Of a stretch of DNA of 64,000 bases, positions 1-11,463 are shown piece by piece. The notes below the pieces were generated by a model. That model did not search any database, was not told the origin of the DNA, and saw nothing but the letters and a program-made list of their open reading frames with translations. The translations under genes were made by a program, and so were the position numbers. Source of the stretch: Phanerodontia chrysosporium (taxonomy: Eukaryota; Basidiomycota; Agaricomycetes; Polyporales; Phanerochaetaceae); assembly GCA_001910725.1 (NCBI GenBank), contig MJGA01000014.1, forward strand, positions 62,001-126,000, written 5' to 3'. Positions within the stretch are counted from its first letter, which is position 1. Each line of letters starts with the position of its first letter.

Positions 1-1343
1 TCATAGTTCTGTTGCAAGTTGCCGCAAGATAGAGAATGCGCAGAAATCATCTAGAGTCCGACCGAGCCACACTGCTGAGTCCGACTAGTCAGTACCATGC
101 ATATCTCGTGATCTAACGTTGACGGCGTACCGGATGATAATCCGCTGGCACATTCTTGGTGTGCTGGCGTAATCTGCATACACAACATGAACCTGCTGTG
201 AAGCTATTGAGCAGGTGGAATAAAATGGTAATGATCAATTCTTACACACAATGACGAACGTGCGACCATGACAGAATCAGCAGGACTATCTCGACAGGCA
301 GTTAGTCCGTGAGAATGAGCCTCACGTCCTCGAGAAAGCAGAGACTCGACACCAGAGTCCCACCACGTGTCGCCAACACTCCCGCTGCGTTGACAGGACA
401 ACTTAGTTGCGGTAGTGCAATGACGTGGAGGCCTCGAATCCAGGAGGCCGTCAATAACGCTTAGGGCCACGCCCGCGGAGAAGTGGCCAATGACCGCTGG
501 AAGGAAGCCGAATGTTTTGCGGACACATGCAGAATATTGAAGTGCTGCTGTCGTGCTGCTGTGACCGGCCGTGGGATACAGTGAAAGCTGTGCCCTATGA
601 TGAAGCGTCAGTGCGTCAGCTTCTCAACCCTAGTTCCGAAGCACAGGCAAGCTAAACGTAAACTTGGTGAACCATATAAACGGCATGTCGTAAGTAGGGG
701 GTGAGACTGGAATGCACGCGGCCATGAGATAGCTGAGGGTCCCTGTCCGAAAGCGAGCGGGACCGTACGGACCACGAGGACGTGGATGATATTTCTGAAT
801 AGTCCTTGCACGTCTCCTCGCACAGATGGAAGCAGCAGAAACCGTGAACCTTCCCGGTAAATGTGGCAAGTCCGTGGACTACGCCCGCAGCGTGGCATGG
901 ATCCTGAACTAACCTCTAGCAGGCAAATCCCATCAGTATGCAGCTGCGTACCGCGGAGCGATATCAACGCACTTACCGAAGCTATCCGTCAATCTCCCGA
1001 GGCACGAAAAATGGTCTGAAGTATGACGGAACGGTCAGCACGCCCGCCGGCCCAGCCAGGGCCCAGCGCGCGCCAGGCAGACGCCGCCATACTGAGACGC
1101 GGGATGCCGGAAGCGCGTGGCACCGGGTAGGCCTAGTGCAGTCCGCAGTACGACGTCTGCCGACGAAAGGGACACGGCGCACTGGGCACGGAAAACGGAG
1201 TGGCGTCCACTTAGGGCACACGCACGGGGCCATGAAGTCCAGGGTCCGATGACATATTGATGCTAGAGAAAACAAACAACGAGTGTGACAACAGTCCCTC
1301 CGGGAACGTACAAACGTAAAAAAATACAGTGAAGCGGCGAGGT
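1..1343. other. Region without a supported gene
   Basis: Several open frames of 80-120 codons exist on both strands, but none shows a recognisable domain, a convincing start context or a consistent set of splice sites. I see no repeat or RNA gene. The right end would hold the 3' untranslated region of the neighbouring minus-strand DUF2015 gene. Confidence 0.5.
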
Positions 1344-1918
1344 TTACAGGCGGGTGACAGCCTTGGAGTCAAGCGGCAGGCCTGCGCGCAGGCGTCAGCA
1401 GGCGACAAGGGGAGCGAGGGGGGCGAGGGGTGCTCGGGCTCACCAGAGGGGCTGATACCGTTCGCGGCAAAGATCTGATTCTGGCGAATCAGTCGCGCCT
1501 GGTCGAAGCTGCCGTACACACCCTCTGTGAGCAAGGTATGTCTGGGAGGGTGGGTGCGAGGAGGACTCACTTCACCCTCTCCCGCCGCATGATCTCGAGC
1601 ACTTCCTGCGTGCCGCGTTCATCCAGACCAGCCCGTGCGTCCCCGTCCCGGATATTGGCCTCGATGTCGAAGCTCTCCGAGGTGAGCCCCGCGTTCGCCT
1701 GATCCTCGAAGGTTGCGAGCGGGGTGTAGTGGCCGAGCCGCGGGAAGAGGGCCTTCACCGGGTTGGGGACATGGGAGATGAACGTTGCGCGGTACCGAAA
1801 TGCTACTGCAGGAAATGTATGTTGCGTAAAACATCGCACAAATGTGATTATTCAGGAGATCCTACTTACGCATTACCAGTAATGCTAACAGAGCAAGAAC
1901 GGACAGCCAGAACAGCAT
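1344..1918 (-). CDS. DUF2015 family small membrane-anchored protein
   Basis: This four-exon gene was read by hand: exons 1918-1870, 1805-1571, 1508-1444 and 1381-1344, giving 128 residues. Exon 1 encodes a hydrophobic N-terminal helix (MLFWLSVLALLALLVM, residues 1-16), so the protein is probably membrane-anchored. The middle holds a basic and aromatic stretch (HVPNPVKALFPRLGHY) and then an acidic segment with RAGLDERGTQEVLEIMRRER. The C-terminus has the family signature: RVNFDQARLI, NGISPSG and a final LPLDSKAVTRL. These blocks match the fungal DUF2015 family (from memory). The last intron is only 62 nt, and reading through it would give a spurious long C-terminus. The biochemical function of the family is unknown to me. 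A TATAAA on the minus strand at 1933-1938 lies too close to the start to be sure of. Confidence 0.85.
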
Positions 1919-2419
1919 GATGGGTCTGAGGCTTTATAGTGGTCGCGGTGTAGCGGGGATAGGCGCTAACGGCGGCTACATTTGCAAAGTAATCACGACC
2001 CACATTTGTATTCGTGGGAATTCAGATCCTTATGTGCGTTGCTAAGGCAGAAAGTTGAAACAAGCACGAAAGATGTAAGAGGAACCGAAGTCGATACATC
2101 TACCTGTCTAGGAGTCTACTATAGATACATAGGTCCTAGAGGTACAGTTGTCCGATGCTAGCAGATCAAGAATACAACAGAGCGAGAAGAGAGATTGCAG
2201 GTATCGTGATATCATGCAGAAGACAAACCAAAACCTAGACATCAACAAGATAATGGACGCGGGACTGGGGAATAAATGACGATAATAAAAGAGGGGCAAG
2301 GAGTGTGTGGTATGATAGATGGGAATGCTGCGATGGACAACCGTGGTCTTCTAGTCGTATACGGAGCGTCCAGATGTCCTGAGCGTGACAGCGGACAAGG
2401 ACGGATCGAGAAGCTGCGC
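1919..2419. other. Intergenic, no gene seen
   Basis: This is AT-richer sequence between the start of the DUF2015 gene and the stop of the Smr-domain gene. It presumably holds the promoter of the former and the 3' untranslated region of the latter. Only short frames without domains are present. Confidence 0.5.
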
Positions 2420-4255
2420 CTAGGCCCTGCGCGAAGTACGTCCTCGGACTATGAGACCAGCGTCCCATTTCGTGACGTTCCAGCCATCTTCTAGCAACGC
2501 ATTGTAGACCGCTGGCCCTAGAACGCCAACGCCATTCGTTGAGTGCTTTCCGCGGCCAGTGATAATCCGCAAGGGGTGAGCAGGGCTAGGAGTGTCGTCT
2601 CTGAGAACTTCCTTCACGATCTGAATAGCTTCTGAGACGGTGGTACCGTGCAGGTCGATACTGGTACTGTTCTCCTTGGCGACCCTGGAAAGGAAGATTA
2701 GCAGGATTCTCAGAGTGCGCCAAAACCGCATACCTTCTAGACTGCACCAGATCCCAAGCAGCGTTCATGTTCTCCTTGCGAGCTTCCTCTTGGAGTGTCC
2801 GAGCCTGGAGTATCGTAATGATATCAGGACACACTCAGTGGGAAGCAGACCATGAACTCACCCTTTCAGCGAAGTACAGCGCGACTTCTCCACCACGATT
2901 ACCCGTGTTGCCCCTCTGCCATGCGCGGCTGGCCTCGCGCAGTGCCTGCCTACGTTCCTCAAGGAGTTCGTTGGCACGGCTCCTATGCTCATTCTGTTTC
3001 TTGCCAAGCGGAAGTGTAGGCTTGGTATTCTGGTACGCAGGAATGAAGTCCGCGTGAGGATTTGGCCCGCGCTTCGGAGCCACGGGAACAGTTTTCCACG
3101 CATTGGTCTGTGGGGGCTTCGATGCAGTAGGCGCAGCCGCGGAGCGAGCCTTGGGTCGTGGCGGCTGCGTGGCTGGAGGCATGCTGGGAAGGCGGGCGGC
3201 GTGCTTGGACTTCATGGCTGTTCCGGTGGGAGAGAAGACTGGCGAGGCAGGTGAGTGGTATACGGCCCAGTTGACGTCGCCGCTGTCGAGTTCGCGGAGG
3301 AGCTTGACGATGTCGAGTGCTGCGTCGGCGTTGCCTTGTGAAGCGCGAAGAGCGAGTTGTACATCGTCCAGCATCCGTTGCCTGTCGACCTCATCGAGGC
3401 TGGCATACTCCGGCCAGTCCCGGATGACATCGAACATCACGAAAAGCGGCTGGGTTTCCTCAGGCAGCAGCTCCGCACTGGATGATGAGGTTGACATACT
3501 TGCCAGAGCCGCACGTAAGGCATCAGAGGGCGAGGCATATTCTGGGGAGTGGAAGAGGGATTGGAAGTACGAAGCGGAATGTGAGGGGAGAAGCGTCTCC
3601 AGATGACTAGCAACTGAGGATAGTTGAGTCCAAGGGTCAGGAGCAGACGCGCGAGGGGCAGTAGATGCGGGTATATGCTGCCTTTGTCGCACATCTACCA
3701 GTGAAACAGTCTTCCCTGCCTTCCACTTGTTCTGTTTCTTCTTTTTAGAGGGCTGCGCCGTCTCCCAGTCTGGTTCGGGCGCCACCTCGTCCTCGAGCCC
3801 GCGTTCCTCCAAGTCCTTCACGAGTTCTGACGACAAGATATCCTCCACGATGCTTTCCATATCGATCTCATCCTCGTCCTGCGCACTTCCTAGTACACTC
3901 TTCAGACGAGATAGAGGCAAGTGGGGGAAAGCAGCCTGGAGAAATCCTAGAGGAGAACTGAAGGACTGGGCAGAGACGTTAGACGTCTGCGCCGTGTTTA
4001 CGGAGGAATCGGCAGAGAAGAAATCCGTGGTAGATGTGGTATCATCTGTGCCCGACAGCTGGAGCTGCGCGAAGTCGTCGGATATCGGTGACTGGTCCCA
4101 CTCATCTAGCTCTGCGTGAGCCGCGAGCTCGGATAGTGTCTGGCGTAGCGGCTGTAGACTTGCTTGCGGGACCTCGCCAGTATCGCGGTTAACGTAGTCG
4201 TCGACGATGGCTGCGATGAGAGATGTGTCGAGGAGCGGAAATTCCGCCTTTCGGG
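2420..4255 (-). CDS. CUE / DUF1771 / Smr domain protein
   Basis: This is a putative Smr-type nuclease or RNA/DNA-binding protein. Domains in order: an N-terminal region with EFPLLDTSLIAAIVDDY and a long acidic stretch; a CUE-like ubiquitin-binding motif (LGFLQAAFPHLPLSRLKSVL) near 3940; a low-complexity middle; a DUF1771 helix pair split by an intron (AWQRGNTGNRGGEVALYFAE, then EEARKENMNAAW); and a C-terminal Smr domain with DLHGTTVSEA and ITGRGKHS, the two conserved Smr motifs. The order CUE-DUF1771-Smr is that of fungal and animal N4BP2/Cue-Smr proteins. The stop is at 2420-2422. The first coding exon could not be fixed: in the frame of the first clear exon a stop lies near 4270, so a short upstream exon between 4260 and 4500 is expected. 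The gene is divergent from the KAT14-like gene and shares its promoter region. Confidence 0.8.
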
Positions 4256-4533
4256 AGCTCAGAACCCGCTATTTGCTGTCGAGAAATTATATACATGCCT
4301 GGAGTAGATCTTGAGCAGACTGGGGATGCATTCTCTCTGCAAGGCTCTCGACGTCTGTGCATGTAAAGGTGGTATGTGTGTAGAAGACAAAGTCAAGCTG
4401 GACGAAGCAGCGGATGCAAGGTGGGATGGAGCCTGGCACAGGCGACAACCAGGCGCGCGGTGGCGCTCGCAAAATACCGAGAAATGCCTTGACCGCCCAA
4501 TTTCGGTCATGTAGGTTTGTCATCGCCTCCGAC
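4256..4533. promoter_or_regulatory. Shared promoter region, Smr gene / KAT14-like gene
   Basis: About 280 bp separate the first clear exon of the minus-strand Smr gene from the start of the plus-strand acetyltransferase gene. The region must hold both promoters and probably the unresolved first exon of the Smr gene. No TATA box is obvious, as expected for housekeeping genes. Confidence 0.45.
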
Positions 4534-6074
4534 ATGGACTCGGACTCTGAGTGGAATGACTCTGACGGCGACTACGCGGTCAAGAAATCTGTAAGCTTTG
4601 GTTGAAGCGCGTTCATCTCATGGTGATGCTGACTGGCCGCGAAGCATTCTCGGAAGAGGCGCAAAGTATCGAGGAAGGATTCGCAGTCTACCAAACCTTC
4701 GACTAGACATCAGAGTCACGAAAGGACACCGGCATCATCCGCATTAGCAGATTTTCAAGACCTCGCATTGAACGTCGACGGCGTGGAGGATGACTTTGAA
4801 AGCCTCATAGAACCGCTATGGCCCGAATTGATCGAAGCCGCAGCCGACGCACAAGTCGAGTGTATCCAGTACGATGAGACTGTAAGTTATTCTGCGATTT
4901 AGTGAGTTGCATTCACTCATTATATCGAGGGTTAGGGTCATGCTGTGATGCCCATGTCGAGATTGCAGGCTCAGCTGATGGCTGATGAGCTCGTCGCAAG
5001 GGCCCCCGAAAGCCCTGCGCTAGCTCTTCTTTACAGGAGGCTGAAAATCCATCCAGTGAGGGATTAAGTATTTCCAAGACGATGTCTCTCTAATGCAGGA
5101 GCAGGATGAATGGCGGACGACGGTGTTGAACATGAAACAAAAGCCTCTACCTCCTCACAACTCTTCGGTGACGCCCCTAGCAGATAGACACAGCGCCCCG
5201 ATCAACCCAGAGACGGTAGATGCACTCTACGCCATCAAGACTACGCCCTACGAGAACTCCTTCCTGTCACGAATATGCGGGTTCCAGCCTCCACCAAAAC
5301 CTCCATTGATAGCAGTAGACTGGAACAGTCGCTCGCCCTGGATGGACCTAATGCGTGACATACGGGAGCACTACAGCTTCATGCAGTGCGTCTCGAACCG
5401 GTCATCTGCAAACATATGTTTACGCAACATATTCCGTAGCCCTGAACGAGAACAGCCGGTGGAAGTGGAGGCCCCAATCGAGTATACGACCCTCCAGCCT
5501 TCGCATCTCGACCAGGTACATGACCTCCTCGGCCGCGCGTTCTGGACAGGCATTGATGGTGCGACACAAGGCATCATTTCACTAGTATGAAGCTGATCAG
5601 CACTTGCAGTCAGCGACTCCCTCATGTACTCACCCGAGAAGTGCACCGTCATCGCCATGTACAAGAAGGTTGTTGTAGGGGTTGCTCTCATCAGCTCACC
5701 TGTCGAGACGTACATTAACTACCTCGTTGTCCGCGCCGGCTGGGACAACTCGCAGATAGCGACGTACGTCACTGCTCGTCCAGCAGGATACGAACTTACT
5801 ACACAGCCACACAGCTCGATGCTCTATCATCTCATTACACTAAATCCGCACAGAGATATTACTCTACATGTATCTATAAACAACCCCGCGATGGTGCGTC
5901 GTATATTTCTGTCCGTCGTGCATCAACCAAACAAAACCAACGAGTGCACTGTAGCTCTTGTACAATCGCTTCGGGTTCAAGGCCGAAGAGTTCATCGTAG
6001 GCTTCTACGAAGACTACCTCGATCCACAATCGCGCGCGTCGAAGAACGCGTTCCGGCTCAGGCTCCGGCGCTGA
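4534..6074 (+). CDS. GNAT N-acetyltransferase, KAT14/CSRP2BP-like
   Basis: This is a predicted lysine acetyltransferase of the KAT14 (CSRP2BP) type, in animals a subunit of the ADA2A-containing complex. The N-terminus is acidic (MDSDSEWNDSDGDY), then a basic nuclear-localisation-like run (HSRKRRKVSRKD). The middle is helical (ADFQDLALNVDG, IEPLWPELIEAAADAQVE). The GNAT fold follows from about 5490: HLDQVHDLLGRAFWTGIDVSD, CTVIAMYKKVVVGVAL, YINYLVVRAGWDNSQIATY, and after the last intron LLYNRFGFKAEEFIVGFYE, ending in FRLRLRR, which resembles the C-terminus of KAT14 as I recall it. The last intron starts GTGCGT near 5895 and ends just before the codons for LLYNR. The acetyl-CoA loop is less canonical than in well-studied GNATs. 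Its stop is 6 bp from the stop of the convergent Sir2-type gene. Confidence 0.82.
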
Positions 6075-6080
6075 CGCCCT

Positions 6081-8731
6081 TCACGCGATCCGCACCTTCT
6101 TCACCGCAGGTGGCAGCAGCTCGCCATACGCACCATCGGAGTCGTCGTCACTGCCATCGGAGTCGGCGGCGCCTTCAGAATCAGACACGTTTGCGCTCTG
6201 TCCAGCAGACTTTTTCTCGATCTCTTCGACCCACTTCCCACCCTCTGCACCTTCGAAAAGCCACACATGGCTGCGACAGCCAGTGTTAGAGGTTAGACAA
6301 TATGTGATGGAGTGATAGACCCACCTGTTGCCGACACGCTTTGGGTCCTTGACGAGCGCGTCCGACGAGCGCTTCTTAGAGTTCGTCTTGGGCGCGTCAA
6401 GCTGGTTCACGCTCGCGGGAGAAGGAACCTCTGGGAGGTCCCATCCGAGTTTCTGGCAAAGATACTGGACTACCTCGTCTGCGTTGCCAAGAAGTACGAT
6501 CTACGACGCAGGATTAGATAGACGTATAACAGCAATGTGCAGGCGCTGCTCACGTCGGGGTTGATGTGTCGGACCGGTGTCTTGTTGATTAATATCTGCA
6601 GCTGTGTCAGCAACGAGATATCGAATCCCTGCAGTGGCCATAAAGCTTTACCTGAGGGACTGAATGTCGCAGATGAGCTACAGAGCACAGTCAGCATTCG
6701 TGGCTGTAGATTTGTATGTCCTCTTGTAACTTACTTAGTATCTCAGATACTGGCGAGACCTTGAGTGAGGTCCCTATAACGAGCAGCAGATCCACCTTCG
6801 GCCGATCTTCTATCAGGGCCCTCTCAAAGGCGTCCGTGAGCTTTTCGCCGAAGAAAGTAATATCTGGCTGTGGCGTGTCATGAGCCTGAGGATATTGATG
6901 CAGGCAGGCGGGCCACGCACCTTCATGATGCCAGGCGGGAGCTCCGGCACGTCGGGCTCCTCCTCGCCGTCGCTCTCCCAGGGTTGCAAGTTCCGCTTCT
7001 TGCCTTTCTTCTTCGGCTTCGCGGGCACGGCTGCCGGTGGCGGCGCAGAGGCGCACACCTTGCAAAGCGGGATCGTATGGTTCATGATGTCAGTCTCGAT
7101 CGCGCTTCCAGGCACCGTGGTCTTGCAGTTGATGCAGCTCGCGGTCGCAAACGACCCGTGGCACTGCAGAACCTTCTGAACACCTGCGCGTGTTTCCAAC
7201 GTATCGATGTTCTGGGTGTAGTTCTGTAGAAATCAGGCTCAGGATCGGTCGGACCGTAGCTAGATAGTAAGCAACCTACTCTGAGTAGCTAAGTTCGATC
7301 CTGCGTATGAGTCGACTGGAAGACATCGATATGAAGCGTGCATACCTTGCCCTTGTCTTCTATGAGTTTGATAAATCTGTGGCACGGTGAGGGTATAAAA
7401 TTCGATGGGTATATTTGACTGTGGCGGCGTTAGTAAGACCCTCGGACTTTGAGCTGCCAGCGAGGCTTACCTAGCAAAGGAACTGGGACGGTCATGATGT
7501 CAACAACAAATGAGGTGCGCTTCTGACCGTTCCTGACTCACTAAAAGACTGACAGAAGATTAGCTGTATCCTCACACGCGTAAAATACAAGGGTGCCGAT
7601 ATTTACCAGCTGGCTTCTCCCGGAAGTAATGGATATCAAACCTGCGTGACGAGCCCAATCAGATTGAGCCAAACAAAAAGGAAGGGGACCAGAGTGTGCG
7701 CACATTTGCTGAGGATCGTCAAGATCATACTCGCCTCGTTCCTGCAGTTGGGCGTACAGCCCGTTCCTGGACCGGAAGTCCGGGATTCCACAGGACACAC
7801 CTAGCACAAACTCGGTTAACGCTGTGTACACCGGCGGCGCAGAGAGAAGGCGGACTGACTGATGCCGGCACCAGTAAGAATCATTATATTGCGTGACTTC
7901 TTGATTAGTTCGACTGCATCGTCCACTGTGTTGTACATGGGCAACTTCTCGCGCTTTTGCAGTCTGTGGCGTTACACACCCTCAGCTACGCGACCCAAAA
8001 ATACAATGAGAGTCACGTACACTTGATACATGGCGACTTCTAGGATATACAGCAGGTTTTACGCCGCTTCGTGCGTAATTCGGGGCACTGGCAGAGCACG
8101 AAAGTCTTCAGTCCTCGTGCTCCACAACAGGCAGCTGGCACGCACCAGGTATACACCGAACGCGGATAACAACTTCGGAATAGGGATTGCGCGGGCGATG
8201 ACATATTGGCTCACGAAGTGGGCCATGCCTGAATAGAGAGGGTATTATGAGAACGACACGACGAGCCGAGCTTTACTTCAGAGAGAAGACGTGCCGTGTT
8301 CCTTGAGGTCTCGCATCATCTGCTTCACTTCTTCTTTGCTCCAGGCAGGCTCGTCTTGTTGCATGAAATACGAAGTTTTGTGAGCACAACCGAAACATTG
8401 TTTTCCGCGACAGACAGTATAGCATGAGAATGCTAGTACGCCGCTCGTGAGACGCACCTACATACTCCTCAGCTGCCGCACTCCCATTGGCTGAACCATC
8501 CTGGGAGCCCTGTACATCAACGGCGCTCTCCTCAGGGTCGTCCTCTACGCTCAGGACCTCTTCGTCGAAGCCGTCAAGGATGTCCTCGATGGTGTCCGGG
8601 TCGGCGTCGACGACCTCGGACGCCTCGAGGAAGGCGCGGACCTGGAGGGCGTAAAGGCGGGAGTGGGAGCTGCGCGGGCTGTGGGCGGCGAGGCCGTTGG
8701 TAGAAGGAGGCGTGGACAGCTGCGGGTCCAT
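6081..8731 (-). CDS. NAD-dependent protein deacetylase, Sir2 class I
   Basis: This sirtuin removes acetyl groups from histone or other lysines using NAD and is likely nuclear. An acidic N-terminal region (start [13 protein letters not shown] at 8731) precedes a helical segment seen in Sir2/Hst1/SIRT1 proteins. The catalytic core, spread over many small exons, shows [18 protein letters not shown] for NAD binding, [24 protein letters not shown] with the catalytic His and first zinc Cys pair, PLCKVC with the second pair, [21 protein letters not shown] and [10 protein letters not shown]. Between the second Cys pair and PDITFFGE there is a long insert with a basic run (KPKKKGKKR). The C-terminus is basic, then acidic-serine-rich, and ends VKKVRIA. 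The family is well established; the exact paralogue (Sir2, Hst1 or another) is not decided. It is convergent with the KAT14-like acetyltransferase, so an acetylase and a deacetylase share a 3' boundary. Confidence 0.9.
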
Positions 8732-9050
8732 GGCCCAGAGACCGGCGGGCGATGGCGGCGGGAGATGGACGAAAAGTGGGCGACAATTTACAAGACGCCT
8801 GTGGTGATCGTCGGGCGCATCGGGCCCGGGGTACGGTCACGAGATCCAGATCTGCGCATCGCGCGCCACAAAGGCTAATGCGGAAACTGTGCTATGTTTT
8901 GGACAGCGACATACGGGACAAGAAAGCGACACTGAGACAGCAAACGAAAGCGGAGAGGTACGAGACGGGTATACGAGAGCGGGTGCGGGACAGAAGTGCG
9001 AAAGCGAAAGGTAGGACGGAAAGTTATGACAACGGAAGTATTAATCATCT
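8732..9050. other. Intergenic, no gene seen
   Basis: About 320 bp lie between the start of the Sir2-type gene and the stop of the next minus-strand gene. This should be the Sir2 promoter and the neighbour's 3' untranslated region. No domain-bearing frame was seen. Confidence 0.5.
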
Positions 9051-11370
9051 TGCAAATGCACGCCACGCCTGAGCAACAACTCGTCATCTTCTTCATCACT
9101 TCCCTGTGGTGTCAACGGCTTAGCGTGGACACGCATCTTGATCGTTGGGAGGTTCGGCCCCGACGAGTCGCGCGGGGCCTCCCGCTACTTTGCGCATTCG
9201 CGAGGGTCACGGTGCCAGACCTCGTCCGACGGGTCCCAGACACCGCAGCACTCTTCTTTGTCTCAGCCCGAGGGTCGGGAAGACGTGCCATAGACGCGCT
9301 CTCGTACGGCAGCAGGGGTGGGCGGGCGTAGTCTGAAGCACGGATGGTGTCCCCACGCTTCCTACCATGAGTTTGCGATGCAGGGGGTTCTCCTTCGCAC
9401 ACGGCGTGGTCTTCTCTGGGAGGGTCACCATTGTCGTCGGCGGGAGCTTGAATTTCCGCCGACGCTTGAGAATTTGATGGTGGCTTTTCAGCAACCACAG
9501 TCTTTCCTAGACCCACACCAGAGTCGTGCCCCTCCTCTACATCACCGGCGTATCGCTCTGTGGGTGTCAGACGGTTTCATAATCAGAACATGCGTGCATG
9601 GGCGCATATATGCGGCAAAAACCTACCATTTAGGTTGAGAGCATCCAAAAGATCACCCAAATTTTGCCTCCCGGGAGCCTCCAATGGCGCAGCCTCACAA
9701 TCAAAGGAAGAGCGACTAAATTCAGGCGCATGGACTGCGGCACGAGGAGCAGCCGTCGTGTCGTCGTAAGCTCTAGAAAGCGAAGGCTTCGGAGAGTCCG
9801 GCGCAGGCGTCAAGTCTGGAGAGAATGCAGGGTCAAGAGACAAGCGAGCAGGTGCCGCAGGGCTAGATTCGAAAGCGAGAGCATGGTCGCTAGGTGCAGG
9901 CGCGACATGCGGAGGAGACGCAGGGCGAGCGACCCCGTGAACTTTCGTAGGAGAGAATTCTGTCATATAGGCCGAGAAGTCGAGCGCTGAGGAAAAGATG
10001 CTATCGCTAGACATGTGGACTATGGTTCGACGACGTCTGCGAGATTGAATTGGCCCTGGGTCAGGTCGATTATGATTTCTGTGCTGAACAGTTTCGTCTT
10101 CAGCGCCTGCGACGACGTCCGTCAAGTCCATGGATTCTTCGGTCGGAGAGTCAGATGGTCCCTGCAACACAGGCGGGCGGTAGTTGTTCAGAGTTACGGT
10201 AGTGCGGCGACGTCGGGGAGGGGTAGAAATCTTCGCGGGCGCGCCGAGGTAGAAGGACGTGTGCGGCACTGCCCAGTCGTCCAGCTCCATGTCTTCGAAA
10301 GAAGGCGGCGACCTAGACAGCGCTTTCGCCGGGACAAGCCAATCCTGCGGGGAAATGTGATCCATGAGGTGCGAGGGCATCGTAGGGATGGATCCAGAGC
10401 GGCTGTGAGCGGAGCTGCTGAGCACAGGTCCAGAGGCGGTCGAGGAGAAGATGCTGTCATAGGTTTCATCACCGAGTGAAGACACTTGAGTAACAGACAC
10501 GCTTTCTTGCCGTAACGGCTTGTTGATAAAACTACTAGACAGTGTACGCGACTTGGTGTGGAGTGGTCTTCTGCCTGGTGTCTTCGAGGCGCGACGGGGG
10601 GACGAGGCACGGGACGAGGGACGGCTAGCAAATGGAGAAGCAAGCTCTTGACGAGACGAACGTCCAGAGTTTTCCTTCAAGTTGCGAGAGCTAGTGCGAG
10701 ATAGCATACGACGAGCAACGGGTATCGGAGAGAGCGAGTCTGCAGAAGCAATAGGTTCCATGTACGACTTGATCACAGTGTTGTCAGAGGGGTGCGATTG
10801 GTAAGGGGTCTCAAAAAGCGAATCATATATCTGCTGTGTGTCGAGCGGGAAGCTGCGGTCATGCTGATTGACAGGCGTACTAGGCACAGTCGATATGAGC
10901 GAATCGTGGTCGCTCTCACGCAGGTCCAGCTGAGAGGGGCGCCTTAGTTTCTTGGCGAGACGTTGGGTAGGGTCTCCTTCTGCTGCTGGCTGCCGTCCTG
11001 AGACGACCTGACGGGACCGCTTTTTCATGCGGCGTGACATCTCGGAGAGAGAAACGTCGTGTCTGGTAGGCGATAGATCCTCGAGCGGGGACGACGAACG
11101 AGCGGCTGTATGCGTTGCCGTATGCGGTGTTGACGGACGCAATGTCCTCCTGCGCGCATAGGTCACGGGTGGGCGGAGGGAGGACATCCCTGCACCCGGG
11201 GGAAGAGGCGGGATGGGCGTTGCAGACGGCGCCTGCACGAGCATCCCAGGAACGCTTTGGCGTACGCGTCTATTCGCGGTGTGCGGTGCTCCACGTGGCC
11301 GCTGCCGCGCATGCGCGTCTATGCACGTCAGTGGCTTGAATGTGTTGCCGTTGTCGCTCGCGGCCTGCAA
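9051..11370 (-). CDS. Disordered hypothetical protein with DS(I/L)F motifs
   Basis: One long exon (start 11370) codes for about 590 residues of Ser/Pro/Arg-rich, probably disordered protein, followed by a second exon and a tail. It carries a recurring short motif: YDSLFETP, YDSIFSST and DSIFSSAL, each near a hydrophobic patch, and many S/T-P dipeptides that could be phosphorylated. There is an RRRRTIVHMSSDSIF block near the middle of the C-terminal half. The tail LTPQGSDEEDDELLLRRG is acidic and looks coding, but lies one frame away from the preceding exon; a single missing base in the C4 run at 9158-9161 would join them (giving ATRRGPNLPTIKMRV). I recognise no family. A regulatory or cell-cycle substrate is possible, but that is a guess from composition. 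Its start lies only 93 bp from that of the divergent gene at 11464. Confidence 0.65.
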
Positions 11371-11463
11371 ACCTCGTCCTCGACGTCCACCACCGCTACA
11401 CCCTCGCCACTTTCAACGTCTTTCACGCACAAAACACGCAAGCATTGCGCTAGGCACTGAAGA
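11371..11463. promoter_or_regulatory. Very short head-to-head promoter
   Basis: Only 93 bp separate the two divergent start codons, so the 5' untranslated regions and core promoters must overlap or run into each other. The plus-strand reading holds CTACACCCTCGCCAC-like pyrimidine-rich sequence, which is typical of TATA-less fungal promoters. Confidence 0.45.

Noticed and set aside
608..967. 119-codon minus-strand frame
   Set aside because: No domain, poor start context and no link to neighbouring exons.
1211..1443. Long read-through C-terminus for the DUF2015 protein
   Set aside because: A GTGAGC...GCGCAG intron restores the expected family ending and stop at 1344.
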